Shown here: piece by piece, positions 1-11,339 of the stretch
Layout: each line of letters begins with the position of its first letter
Position numbering within the stretch: position 1 is the first letter of the stretch
Assembly (NCBI RefSeq): GCF_019393635.1
Contig: NC_057866.1
Location: 496,001 to 560,000 of the forward strand
DNA: 64,000 nt
Reading direction: 5' to 3'
Source: Dromiciops gliroides
Taxonomy: Eukaryota > Chordata > Mammalia > Microbiotheria > Microbiotheriidae
The notes under the pieces: model-generated
The model's database searches: none
Told to the model about the DNA's origin: nothing
The model's input: the letters and a program-made list of their open reading frames with translations, nothing else
Made by a program: the position numbers and the translations under genes

Positions 1-398
1 GGGGTTTGTTTAGAGGACCTTGGGTTGGTTTTATGCAATCCTATCCATGTAGGGACCTCTGGGGAAGGGATACTGAGTGAACTCATGAAGGATTCACCTT
101 TGCTACGATTTGGTCATTGATTTATTACCTCATTAGTGTTCTTAGCTCACAGAGCAGAAATCACTTTATCTCTTGGGCATGATCCCTGTGAATTTGGGAA
201 AAAATGTCTAGTCCTCCATAATGTTGGTCACATAACAGAAAGACGGGTTTTAAGTGCCAAAAAGAACAGTTTGGTGGGTAGTTGGTAACCTCATCCGTCA
301 GGACTCATGATGACTATTTGCAAAAAGACTTCCATAAAAAAAAAAAGACTTCCATAAAGAGAATGTGATGGTGGCTAAAGCTACAATATTGACTGAAG
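1..398. other. Unassigned sequence
   Basis: AT-rich, no ORF of note. I recognise no repeat family apart from a short A-rich direct repeat of GACTTCCATAAA near 327-358. Confidence 0.5.
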
Positions 399-521
399 AG
401 GGAGAGACAGAGAGATGGAGGGAGGGAGGGATGGGGAAAGAGGGAGGAAGGGATGGGGAAAGAGGGAAGGAGGGAAGGAGGGGTGGGCAAAGAGAGAGGG
501 AGAGAGGGAGGGATGGGGATC
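399..521 (+). repeat. GGGA-rich purine simple repeat
   Basis: Imperfect (GGGA/GGAA) runs broken by ATGGGG. Short ORFs here are artefacts of the repeat. Confidence 0.9.
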
Positions 522-544
522 TTCCACAAGTGTTCTTTTTATCA

Positions 545-1560
545 GGTCTTTCTATGGGGGTGGATAGTAAGCTTCATCATTAGTCCCTTGGAATTGTCTT
601 GGATCATTGCATTGCTGAGAGTAGCAAGTCATTAGCAACTGCTCATTGAACAATACTGTTATCACTATGCACAATGTCCTCCCAGCTCTGCTCACTTCAC
701 TATACATCAGTTCATGAGTCTTTCTAGGTTTTTCTGGGATCATCCTGTGTGTCATTTCCTGTAGCACAAGACCATTCCACTACAATCATATACCACAGCT
801 TTTTCAGTCATTCCTCAATTGATGGACATTCCCTTGATTCCCAATTCTTAGCCACCACCAAGAGTTGCTATAAATTTTTTTGTACAATTTTTCCCCCTTT
901 TCTCTTTTTCATGATTACCATTGTTAACTGTTTGCCTTCCATCCTATTCCCTCCCCCATGATATTTATTCTATTATCCATCTTGTTTCATCCTATCCCTC
1001 TTCAAAAGGGATTTGCTTCTGTCTGTCCCCTCCCCCACTCTGCTCTTCCTTCTTTTGCCCCTCTCTCTTTATCCCCTTCCCCTCCTATTTTCCTGCAGGG
1101 TTAGACAGATTACTCCACCCAATTGAATGTGTATGTTATTTGGGATGGGGATCTTCTTACACTTTACTCCCTCCTGTCAACAGTCTGCAAACAGTGACAC
1201 TAGTCTTTTTGCTATTCCTCAGAGAAAACATTCCATCCCCCCACTCTGTTATTCCCCATCCCTCCTCATCTTCACCTCCTGGTTTCCATGGTAGAGGGAG
1301 CTTTCTCTTCTAAATTCCCTATATGAATGACAGCACAGATACAATTTCAACTCTATTATCTAATGTGTAATGGCTCATTGTTCCTGATGTACATTGTATC
1401 AGTTCCTTATGTATCTTGAATATCAGGCCTCTTAGAGATACATTCTGCAAAGACTTTTCCAAACAACTGCTTTTTTTCTTATTCCACCTGCATTGATTTG
1501 GTTCATGTGGAAACTTTTCTTTCACTTTTAAAAATATACAGCACCTGTAATTTTTTTGGT
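545..1560 (-). mobile_element. L1 fragments, minus strand
   Basis: About 560-890 is the antisense 3' part of marsupial L1, with the recognisable GGATCATTGCATTG and CATATACCACAGC stretches. 900-1300 resembles the pyrimidine-rich antisense region between ORF1 and ORF2. 1310-1560 resembles the antisense ORF2 C-terminal region. The order is not colinear with one element, so this is a rearranged or composite copy. Confidence 0.7.
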
Positions 1561-1860
1561 ATAGAGAAAACCTAGAGAGGAAATTCCTTTAACCCATGCA
1601 GATCTGTAAACTGTTCTGTAACTTATGGTGTTAGAGTGCTTTATATAAATTCATTTTTAAATCTTGCATGATCATGCTTATCTCTTTCCTCCATTCTCCA
1701 TTAGTATTTTTTTACAGTGTGACCTTTTATATGTATTGTATTACATATTACATATTACATATTACATATGTCATGTATTCATTCAGAACTTATTGTGGTA
1801 TATGGTGTAAGCTATTAGTTTAAGCCTAATTTCTGTCAAACTAACTAAAAACTTTCCTGG
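1561..1860. other. Unassigned AT-rich DNA with short microsatellite
   Basis: The only structure seen is an ATTACAT repeat, about four units, at 1738-1769. Confidence 0.5.
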
Positions 1861-1861
1861 T

Positions 1862-1985
1862 TTTTTAATTTTTTAACATTTTTATTTAAAATTTGAGTGT
1901 CAAATTCTACCCCCTCCTTCCTTCCCTTCCCTCCCCTCTCCCTGGGTTTGTCTTAGCATGTGGATGCCCAAGTATTTTCTTTGTC
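1862..1985 (-). mobile_element. L1 3' end fragment, minus strand
   Basis: TTTTTAACATTTTTATTTAA followed by a CCCTCCTTCCTTCCC block is the same 3' UTR start seen at 3575 and 13826. It marks the 3' terminus of an antisense L1. Confidence 0.6.
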
Positions 1986-1990
1986 TTAGT

Positions 1991-2161
1991 TTTTTTTTAT
2001 TTTTTTCAGGGCAATGGGGGTTAAGTGCCTTGCCCAGGGTCACACAGCTAGTAAGTGACTTGCCCAGGGTCACACAGTCAAGTATGTGAGGCCAAATTTG
2101 AACTCAGGTCCTCCTGAATTCAGGGCTGGTGCTTTATCTACTGCACTACCTAGCTGCCCCC
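1991..2161 (-). mobile_element. tRNA-derived marsupial SINE with internal duplication
   Basis: The antisense consensus runs from a T-rich tail through GGGTCACACAGCTAG to CTAGCTGCCCCC. The stretch GACTTGCCCAGGGTCACACAG occurs twice, an internal 30-bp duplication not seen in the other copies. Confidence 0.9.
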
Positions 2162-2188
2162 ATGTCTACAGTTATTTTATATCATTAT

Positions 2189-2216
2189 CATCATTATTAT
2201 TATTATTATTATTATT
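2189..2216 (+). repeat. (ATT)n microsatellite
   Basis: Tandem ATT units, preceded by ATCATT variants. Confidence 0.9.
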
Positions 2217-2461
2217 AGCCAACTAGCTGCACCCCCTGCAGTTATTTTAAATGAAATTTCTCTTTCTACTGTTGCTGCTGGACTTTGTTGGGAATATATA
2301 GAAATGCTGATGATTTTTTCATCGATTCTCTAGGATTTTCTAAGCATAACATTATATCATCTGTAAAGAGCGATAGTTTTGTTTCCTCCTTGCCTATTCT
2401 AATTCCTTAAATTTCTTTTTCTTCTCTGATTGCTAAAGCCAACATTTCTAGTACGATATTA

Positions 2462-2624
2462 TCTTTCTTTCTTTCTTTCTTTTTTTGGTGGGGCAATGGG
2501 GGTTAAGTGACTTGCCCAGGGTCACACAGCTAGTAAGTGTCAAGTGTCTGAGGCCAGATTTGAACTCAGGTACTCCTGAATCCAGGGCCAGTGCTTTATC
2601 CACTGCACCACCTAGCCACCCCCC
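2462..2624 (-). mobile_element. tRNA-derived SINE inserted in L1
   Basis: Flanked by target-site duplications TCTAGTACGATATTA (2447-2461) and TCTAGTACAATATTA (2625-2639). They sit within antisense L1 ORF2, so the SINE is younger than the L1. Confidence 0.95.
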
Positions 2625-3237
2625 TCTAGTACAATATTAAATAAGAGAGGTGATAATGGGCATCCTTGCTTCATCTTTGATTGTATTGGGAAGCCTTCTA
2701 GCTTATCTCCATTACAGGTAATGCTTGCTGATGGTTTTAGACAAACATTACTCATCATTTTAAGGTAAACTCCATGTATTCCTTTGCTCTCAGGAATGGA
2801 TGCTGTATTTTGTCAAAGACTTTTCCTGAAGGTATTCAGATCATCATATGATTTCTGTTGGTTGTGTTATTGATATGACCAATTATCCTGATAGATATTG
2901 AACTAGCCCTACATTCCTAGTATAAACCCCACCTGGTCATAGTGTATGATCCTTGTGATATATTGCTGTAATCTCTTTGTTAGTATTTTATTTAAATGTT
3001 TTGCATCAATATTCATTAAAGAAATTGGTCTATGATTTTCTTTCTGTGTTTTGGCTCTTCCTGGTTGGTTATTAACACCATATTTCTGCCATAAAAGGAA
3101 TTTGTTAGAGCCCCCCTTTTGCTTATTTTTCCAAATAGTTTATATAGTAATGGAATTAATTGTTCTTTAAATGTTTGGTAGAATTCACTTGTGAATCCAT
3201 TTGGTCCTGGGGATTTTTTCTTAGGAAGTTCATTGGT

Positions 3238-3451
3238 GGGGAGGTGGAATGGGGTGAATTACATCATATGCAGAGGTGCAAAAAACTTATTACAATAGAG
3301 AGAAAGAAGGGAGGGGTGAACATTGTTTTGACCTTTCACTAGATTTGATTCAAAGAGGGAATAACATATATGTTCATTGGGATAAAGAAACTTAGCTTAT
3401 TCTTTAGGGAAGTAAAAAAAATAAGGGGAAAAGGGAGGGAGTGATAGAAGA
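3238..3451 (+). mobile_element. GA-rich L1-derived insertion, plus strand
   Basis: Interrupts the antisense L1 between AAGTTCATTGGTGG and AAGTACATTGATGG, probable target-site duplications. The contents (TTCAAAGAGGGAATAACATA and GGGGAAAAGGGAGGG) match the sense L1 spacer block also seen at 51480-51990. Confidence 0.65.
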
Positions 3452-3566
3452 AAGTACATTGATGGCTTATTCAATTTCTTTTTCTAAGATTGGGTTATTT
3501 AAGTATTTTATTTCTTCTGTTAATGTGGGTAAATTGTATTTTTGTAGATATTCATCTATTTTATTT

Positions 3567-4951
3567 ATTTTTAATGTAATAAACATTTTTATTTACATTT
3601 TGGGTTCCAATTTTTATCCCTCCTTGCCTCCCTCCCTGCCCCCCCTCCCTGAGATGGAAAACAATCAGATATGTTAAACGTGTATGATTATGTAAAACAT
3701 TACCATATTTGTCATTTTGTACAAGAAAACTTGATTGAAAGAAAGTGAAAATAGCATACTTCAGTCTGTTCCTTTAATATCAGTTCTTTCTTTGGAGGTG
3801 GATAGTATGTTTCATCAATAATCCTTTAGGATTGTCTTGGATCATTGTATTGTTGAGAATAGTCAAGTAATTCACAGTTCTTTATCAAACAATATTGCTG
3901 TCTCTGTGCATAGTGTTCCCTTGGTTCTGCTCATTTCACTATATATCATTTTTTTTTTTGGTGGGGCAATGAGGGTTAGGTGATTTGCCCAGGGTCACAC
4001 AGCTAGTAAATGTCAAGTGTCTGAGGCTAGATTTGAATTTAGGTCCTTCTGAATCCAGGGCCTGGTGCTTTATCCACTATGCCACCTAGCTTCCCCCACT
4101 ATATATCATTTCATACATGTCTTTCCAGGTCTTTCTGAAGTCATCCTGCCTGTCATTTCTTATAGTATAATAATATTTCATCACCATTTATACCACAGTT
4201 TGTTTAGCCATTCTCCAGTTGATGGGCATTCCTCTGATGTCCAGTTCTTAGCTACAATGAAAAGAGCTGCTATAAATATTTTTGTACAAATGGGTCTTTT
4301 TCTCTTTTGGGGATGTCTTTGGGATATTAGCCTAGCAGTGGTATTTCTGGATCAAAGGGTATGCACAGTTCTTCTATAGCTCTTTGGGTGTAGTTCCAAA
4401 TTGCTCTCCAGAATGGTTGGATCTTTTCACAACTCCACCAGCAGTGGATTAGAGTCCCAGCTTTCCCAGATCCCCTCCAACATCCTATATTTTCCATTTT
4501 TGTTATATTTGCCACTCTGATAGGTGTGAGGTGATACCTCAGAATTGTTTTAACTTGCATTTCTCTAAGCAATAGTGATCTAGAGCATTTTTTCATATGA
4601 GCATAGACATCTTTGATTTCTCTGTCTGAAAACTGCCTGTTCATATACATTTAACATTTATCAATTGGGGAATGACTTGTATTTTTATAAATTTGACTCA
4701 GTTCTCTACATATTTGAGAAATGAAGCCTTTATCAGATATATTTGTTTCAAAAATTCTTTCCCAGTTTTTTGCTTCCTTTGTAATCTTGATCACACTAGT
4801 TTTGTTTGTGCAAAAGTTTTTTAATTTTATACAATCAAAATTTGTCTATTTTACATTTTGTTTTACTCTCTATATTTTCTCTGGTCTTAAATTCTTCCTC
4901 TGCCCATAAATCTGACAGATAAACGGTTCCATATTCTCTTAATTTGCTTCA
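3567..4951 (-). mobile_element. 5'-truncated L1 nested in the older L1
   Basis: A minus-strand L1 3' end begins AATGTAATAAACATTTTTAT at 3573 and runs through the ORF2 C-terminal region to about 4951. The flanks CATCTATTTTATTT (just before 3567) and CATCTATTTCATTT (from 4952) are the duplicated target. It is itself cut by a SINE at 3951-4096. Confidence 0.88.
3951..4096 (-). mobile_element. tRNA-derived SINE inserted in nested L1
   Basis: Target-site duplication CACTATATATCATT at 3937-3950 and 4097-4110. Third level of nesting: SINE in L1 in L1. Confidence 0.95.
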
Positions 4952-5410
4952 TCTATTTCATTTAGATTGTCAAATTTATTGGCATATAATTGGGCAAAAT
5001 AACTCCTAACAATTATCTTAATTTAATCTTCATTGGTGGTGAATTCATCCCTTTCATTTTTGATCTGAGTAATTTGGCTTTCTTCTTTCCTTTTTTAAAT
5101 AAAAATAACCAATGGTTTACCTATTTTATTGGCTTTCCCCCCCTCCCCATAAAACCTAGTTTTATTTATTAGTTCAATGGCTTTCTTACTTTCAATTTTA
5201 TTAATCTCTACTTTGATTTTCAAGATTTCCAATTTGGTATTTAATTGAGGATTGTATGTTCTTTTTCTAGTTGTTTTGTTGTTGTTGTTGCTGTTGCATG
5301 CACAATTTGTTGATCTGAACTTTGTCTCTTTTATTGATGGAAGCGATTAAAGATAGACATTTTCTGCTAAGTACTGCTTTGGCTGCATCCCACAAATTTT
5401 GGTATGATGT

Positions 5411-6389
5411 TGTGAAAATATTTTGATGACTAAGGCTAATTTGGGGCTAATCTGACTGGAGGACTAATCTGGAGACTTTTGACTATTTGGCTATCTGACT
5501 GCTATTAACTTAGCATGGGCCTTTATAAAGTTCTACCACACTGCTCCCAAATTGATAAGCAAAATATTAAGAAGCCTCTTAACCAAATAATCAAAGCAGA
5601 GTTTATTTATGAGATACTATTTAAAATGAAGACTACAGGGAAATAAAATGTACAACCTGACTGTTCCTTCCACCTGCTGAGCCTGGAACCTTTTTAATAC
5701 AATAAAGGCCTTAGCCACCTCTTGCCTCAGGGTATGTTCCACTTTTCTCTAACTTTCACTCTTTTTCTCCTTCGCTACAGCTTCCCTGCTTCACTTTCAC
5801 TTTTAACTCCATCTGCCTTAAACTTCGCTTTCTCCAACCTGTACCCTGTGCTGACCGATTCTGTGCTCTCTGCTGCCTCCTGTTCTGTCTGTCTGCTCTG
5901 TCCTGTGCCACCTTTGCCGCCCCTCTAATCTTGTCAACCAGCCTCCAGTCCTCTTCTCAGCCCCCCTTCTCCTCTTGTCTGTCCCGTCTCCTTTGCTGTC
6001 TAACTCCCAGGTCTATATATATCTTTCTTATCTGCACTCAAATCTCGGGGCTTTTTGCACCCACACACCAAACTAATCCGCCAGTCAGGACTGCGGCTGG
6101 GGCTGGGAGGATGCTCAAGCATCCTGTGCCTCAGCACAGGCTACACCAGAGCGCCAGCCTGGATGAGCCCAGGATCTCTGGGATAGCTCCGCTCAGGGTG
6201 GAGGGAGCTAGTGCTCCCTCCCCCCAGCTCTCTGACCTGGCGTCTTGTACAGCCCACGGGGCTTTTTGGCTCAGCTGAAGTGGAGGGGGAAGGGCACCAG
6301 CACCTCCCACACAGAAGAGACCCTGAGGACCTAAGGCTTTCTAATCTCAGCCTAAAAGTAGGGTACCCAAATCAAAATAAATTTCCACA
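5411..6389 (+). mobile_element. Solo long terminal repeat of an endogenous retrovirus
   Basis: 979 bp inserted in the antisense L1, which resumes at 6390. The ends form an imperfect inverted repeat: TGTGAAAAT at the left, ATTTCCACA at the right. It carries an AATAAA near 5700, a TATATATAT element near 6013 and GC-rich 3' sequence. No retroviral coding sequence adjoins, so it is a solo LTR; orientation is inferred from the TATA element. A clean short target duplication is not obvious. Confidence 0.72.
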
Positions 6390-6567
6390 ATTTCTCATTG
6401 TTGTCATTTACTTTAATGAAATTATCTATTATTTCTATGATTTGTTTTTTAACTCACTCATTGTTTAGGATTACATTATTTAATTTCCAATTAATTTTTA
6501 ATCTCTTTCTATTATCCACTATTGAATATAATTTTTATTGCAGTGTGATCTAAAAAGGATGCATTTA

Positions 6568-6722
6568 GGGGCAGCTAGGTGCCACAGTGGATAAAGCACT
6601 GGCCTTGGATTCAGGAGGACCTGAGTTCAAATCCAGCCTCAGACACTTGACACTGGCTGTGTGACCCTGGGCAAGTCACTTAACCCTCATTGCCTCACAA
6701 AACAAAACAAAAATAAATAAAT
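6568..6722 (+). mobile_element. tRNA-derived SINE inserted in L1
   Basis: Sense copy starting GGGGCAGCTAGGTG with an A-rich AAATAAATAAAT tail. Target duplication AAAAAGGATGCATTT at 6552-6566 and 6723-6737. Confidence 0.96.
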
Positions 6723-7071
6723 AAAAAGGATGCATTTTCTATTTTTGCTTTTCTGCATTTGGTTGTGAAGTTTTTAGGCCCTAATACATAGTGAATTTTT
6801 GTGTAGGTGCCATGTACTACTGAGAAAAAGGTAGATTCCCTTCTATTCCCATTCAGTTTTCTCCAGACAGCTAAGATATCTAACTTTTCCAGAATTTTAT
6901 TCACCTTCTTAACTTCTTTATTGTTTATTTTTTATTAGATTTATCTAATTATGAGAGGGTAAAGTTGAGGTCCCTCACTAGTATAGTTTTATTATCTATT
7001 TCCCCCTATAACATTCAAATTCTCCTCCAAAAATGTAGCTGCTATACCATTTGGTGCATATATTAGTATTA

Positions 7072-7386
7072 GTTGTTGTTTGTCCTTTGTTTTCAAAGAA
7101 GACCATGACATCAGGGTGATATTGTCACTTACACTTAATTGAATTATTTTTTAACTGAGGGAGGGCTGTTCAAGGTCACCAACCTCACTGTCTCCTCCAG
7201 AGCCATCTGGGTTCAGTGTCAAGATATATATCAGGACAACTGGAGATGGCCCCAGATGATTAAGACAATGGGGGTTAAGTGTCTTGCCCAGGGTCACACA
7301 GCTACTAAGTGTCTGAGATGAGATTTGACCTCAGGCCCTCCTGTCTTCAAGGCCAGTAGTCTATCCACTGCACAACCTAGCTGCCT
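7072..7386 (-). mobile_element. Longer SINE with RTE-derived 3' tail
   Basis: Right part is the antisense tRNA-derived head. Left part (7080-7260) is an extra domain ending, in sense, in GATGTCATGGTCTTCTTTGA...AAAGGACAAAC, like the RTE 3' end at 15735-15765. This indicates mobilisation by RTE machinery. Confidence 0.85.
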
Positions 7387-7393
7387 TTTTAGT

Positions 7394-7625
7394 ATTGACA
7401 TGACTTCATTGTCTATGGTACCTTTCAGCAAGTTATGTTTTCCTTCTTTATCTCTTTTAATCAAATTTATTTTTGTTTTTTCTTTGTCTGAGGTCATGAT
7501 TGCTACATCTGCTTTCTTTGCTTCATTTGAAGCATAATAGATTCTGGTCTGGCCCTTTACCTTTGTCCTGTATGTATCTCTCTGCTTCAAATGTGTTTCT
7601 TGTAAACAGCATATTGTAGGATTCT
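7394..7625 (-). pseudogene. L1 ORF2 endonuclease remnant
   Basis: Minus-strand reading gives NPTICCLQETHLKQRDTYR and KKADVAIMTSDK, corresponding to the apurinic endonuclease domain of L1 ORF2 (the QETHL catalytic region). The frame is bounded by SINE insertions on both sides and cannot encode a working protein. Confidence 0.85.
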
Positions 7626-7627
7626 GG

Positions 7628-7784
7628 GGGTTTGTTTGTTTGTTTTTTGCAGGGCAATGGGGGCTAAGTGACCTGCCCAGGGTCACACAGCTAGCAAGTG
7701 TTGAGTTTCTGAGGCTGGATCTGAACTCAGGTACTCCAGAACCCCGGGCCAATGCTTTATCTACTGCGCCACCTAGCTGCCCCC
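7628..7784 (-). mobile_element. tRNA-derived SINE inserted in L1
   Basis: T-rich tail at left, CTAGCTGCCCCC at right, flanked by GATTCTG on both sides. Confidence 0.92.
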
Positions 7785-8805
7785 AGATTCTGTTTTTTAA
7801 TCAATTCTTCTCTCTGCTTTCATTTAATGGGTGAGTTCATCCCATTCACATTTATGTTTATGATAACTAACTGTGTATTTCCCTCCATGCTATTTTTTGC
7901 TTATTTATCCCCCTCTCTCTTACCCCCTCAGCCTTTCCCTCCTCAGAAGTGTTTTACTTCTGATCAGAGCCTTCTCCAATATACCCTCCTTTTTATCAGT
8001 CTTTTATCTCTCTTTTATGATCCCTGACCCTTTTTATTTCCTTCTAGAGTAAGATAGATTTCTATATCCAATTGAGTTTGTGTTAGTCCCTCTTTGAGCC
8101 AATTTTAATGAAAGTAAGGTTTAAATTTTCCCCACCATTCCCTCATCTTCCTTTCTATTATAATAGTGCTCCTGTGCTTCTTTTATGTGGGACAATTTAT
8201 CTCATTGAATCTCCCCCCTCCTTTTTCTTCCATTTCAATTTTCTTTCTCACCCCTTTACTTTGTTTCTTGGGGCATCATCCATCAAAGTCACTTTATATC
8301 CACATCCTCTGTCTACATATACTTTCTAATTGCTCTTATAATAATCCAGTTGTTGAGTTACAAAGTTTATCTTGCCATATAGAAATATAAACAGTTTAAC
8401 CTTATTGAATTTCTTAGGTTTTCTCTTTCTTTTTTTTTAACCTTTTTATGTTTCCCTTGAGTCTTGTATTTGAAGGTCAAACTTTTTATTCAGTTCTGGT
8501 CTTTTAATTAGAAATGTTTGAAAGTTCTCTATTTTATTAAATATCTATTTTTCCCTGAAATATTATATTCAGTTTTGCTGGGTGGGTGATTCTTGGCTGT
8601 AATCCAAACTCCTTTGACTTCCAGTTTATCATATTCCAAACCCTCCAGTCTTTAACATAGCCTGACTCTAGCTCGATGATATTTGACTTTTATTTTTGGC
8701 TGCCTGCAATACTTTCTTTTTATCTGGGAGCTCTGGAATTTGGCTCTGATGTTCCTGTGAGTTCTCATCTTGGGATCTCTTCTAGATGGTGATCAGTGGA
8801 TTCTT

Positions 8806-9336
8806 TCAATTTTGATTTTGCCCTCTAGTTTTAATATATATGGGCAGTTTTCTTTGATAATTTCTTGAAATACATTGTCCAGGCTTTTTTCTTTTATCAT
8901 GGTTTTGGGATAGCCCAAGTATTATTATATTATCTCTCTTGGATCTATGTTCTAGGTCAGTTGTTTTTCCAGTGAGAATTTTCACATTTTCTTCTCTTTC
9001 TTTACTTTTAAAATTTTGTTTTATTGTATCTTGATATCTCGTGGAGTCATTAGCTTCCACTTGTTCAATTCTAATTTTTAAGGAATTATTTTCTTTAATG
9101 AGCTTTCGTACTTCCTTTTCCATTTGGCCAATTCTATTTGGGGGGGGGGGGCGGCAATGAAGGTTAAGTGACTTGCCCAGGGTCACACAGCTAGTAAGTG
9201 TCAAGGGTCTGAGGCCAGATTTCAACTCAGGTCCTCCTGAATCCAGGGCCAATGCTTTATCCACTTCACTATAATTTGCTTTTTTAAATCCTTTAAAAGC
9301 TCTTCTGGTAATTCTTTTTTTTTGTCCTGAGACCAA
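8806..9336 (-). pseudogene. L1 ORF1 remnant
   Basis: Minus-strand translation contains EVRKLIKENNSLKIRIEQVE (coiled coil) and DLEHRSKRDNIIILGL, the hallmark of L1 ORF1 RNA-binding proteins. An antisense SINE at 9140-9268 supplies foreign residues to the reading frame, and the C-terminal domain is missing or decayed. Confidence 0.85.
9140..9268 (-). mobile_element. tRNA-derived SINE in L1 ORF1
   Basis: Antisense SINE preceded by an 11-G run. It interrupts the ORF1 coiled-coil region. The head is truncated or decayed (CCACTTCACT in place of CCACTGCACCACC). Confidence 0.9.
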
Positions 9337-9639
9337 TTTGCACTTTTCTTTGAGGCTTCACATGTAGCTATTTTGACACTATTGTCCTCTTCTAAGTTTA
9401 TGCCTTAATCCTTCCTATCACCATAGAAACTTTCTATAGTCAAAATCTTTTTTCTGCCTTTTTTGGGTGACTTGGTGTTTTTATGTGAGAGTTCTGATCC
9501 TGCACTGTCCTGAACTTTTTGAGCCAGGGTTCTGGGTCTTACTGCTTAGACTGGGCTGTCTCTGGAGGGCAGGCTTCCTTTTTGGCTTGTACTGAGGGTA
9601 GGGCCTCCCTGTTGCCTACTCTTAGTGTGAGGTTTAGCT

Positions 9640-9900
9640 GCTGGCCTACTTTAGGGGTAGGAGCTGCTCCCAGGTTGCTATGAAGACAGGGAATCTCTGC
9701 CAGCAGGCTCTGGAGAAGTAATTTTGTTGTTGATCTGCCTGATGGGTGGGGCCCTCCTGATGGGTTACTATGGAGACAGGTTGTCTCTGGTAGCCAGACC
9801 TGGAGAAGTAATTTTGTTACTGATCTGCCTGATGGGTGGGGCCCTTGCTATGGAAACTGGGTCTCTCTGCTGGTCAGCCCTGGGGGTAGGGCCCCCTGCC
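9640..9900 (-). repeat. Tandem promoter monomers of the L1 5' UTR
   Basis: Units containing TGGAGAAGTAATTTTGTT and CTGATGGGTGGGGCCC repeat with a period of about 90 bp (near 9711 and 9804), with a partial third unit to the left. Tandem 5' UTR monomers are known from rodent L1. Confidence 0.75.
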
Positions 9901-10079
9901 TTGAAGCTTGAGGCTGCTCTTGGACTTCTTCCCCTGCCAGGCTGGTAGGCTGCTTCCCTGCTCCTGGACCAATTCTAAGGTGGTTTTCCAGTTGTTTGGA
10001 GGGTGATTTGGGAGGGCCTCAGAGGGTTCCTTCCTCACTCTGCCATCTTGGCACTGGAAGTGATATAGTATTCCCTTTT

Positions 10080-11335
10080 GGACTGCCATGTCCAGTTATT
10101 AATTCATAATAAGCTTATAGCCCATTAACTCTCATCTTTTTTTCAGATGATTTTGTGAGAAATAATTATTCATAATTGATACCTTGGGGGACCCATTTAT
10201 CCACCCTTCTTTCTCAAGTCCCTTCCCTCCACTCAAAGGCAAGCTCTCCTTGAGAGATTCCATCAAATCTCTTCATCTTGGTCAGATCCAACCCAAGCTC
10301 ATAAGGAATCTTGGGTGGAGACAGAGCCATTTATCTAGATAACCAAAGGCTTCTCCATTGAGTGTATGGATCACTCAGGGGCCCTTTGAATTGATAGCCC
10401 AAGACTGGAGATCATCTCTGTATTCAGGGCTCAATTTTTTATCTCATTGACCACCCACTGTTTCAAAAATATAAGTTCTGTGCCCCACCACTGTTGGGTC
10501 TTTGGTCTAAGAGAGATGGCCATAGACCTCATTTTACTAATAACCTGCTAGCCTTATTAATAAAATGATTAAATTACCCAGAAACTATGTCTCTCCTGTT
10601 TTTAATCTTCACAATTTGTTGGTTCATTGCATTTCCCTTCCGTTTTGCACTAAGGGCATCAGTTTTTTAAAACCCAGATGTAGGACTTTTCTTCTATCGA
10701 TGTTAATTTATCTTTTATTCAGCTCAACATAGTATTCCAGCCTGCTGAGAGCTTCATGGATCTTGTCAGTCACCCAGGGTGCTAACACTACTCACATTTC
10801 TCCAAATGTGAGTTATCAAGTCCCCAATCCCCACAGAAGTACTTAGGGTATTAAATGCATACTGGATCTGGGACAAGACTATTTTAACCTCTCTCCTGCT
10901 TCTGTCTCCCCCAAAATACATAACCTCTAAAGAACCCAGAGAAGCTGGTCAGCAGATCAAGAAACACATAAAGTCCTCAAGAAGTTCATCAGACTAGCCC
11001 AGGGAGGTAAATTTGAAGGCCTGAGCAACCCCTGACATTAACAGGAAATGGTGGCTAAGGTCCAGATCTCTTGGCCCCTGTAACATGGCTCCAGTCCTCC
11101 AGCTACAGGGTCAAATGGGGAAGGGAATGGCTTCTTCTGCTGGCCAATGTCCTAAATGCTCAAACCTGGCAATTCTGCAACTGGAGATTACTCAGAAGGT
11201 GGCACCTCCCCCAAAAATGTCCCCTCAAGCTTAGTTGTTGACCTATGCAAAGAAAAGGAAACCAGAGGGCAACAGGACTAGAGATCTCCGTGGATATGCA
11301 CATGCAGCCAATCCTTTTCTGAAAGTCATCACTCA
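10080..11335. other. Unassigned unique sequence
   Basis: No coding region, RNA gene or repeat family recognised. It is moderate in GC and lies between the L1 block and the purine tract. Confidence 0.5.
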
Positions 11336-11339
11336 CTTT

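Larger units (their letters stand above)
2165..10075 (-). mobile_element. Long L1 (LINE-1) copy, minus strand, host to several later insertions
   Basis: Antisense ORF2 reverse-transcriptase sequence runs through 2230-3235, 3452-3566, 4952-5410 and 6390-7070. Endonuclease remains lie at 7394-7625, a spacer at 7785-8800, ORF1 at 8806-9336 and repeated 5' UTR monomers at 9640-9900, with a probable 5' end near 10070 (GCCATCTTGGC). The ORF2 C-terminus and 3' UTR are not contiguous here. All reading frames are broken. Insertions inside it include a second L1, an LTR and at least six SINEs, each replacing no L1 sequence. Confidence 0.9.
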
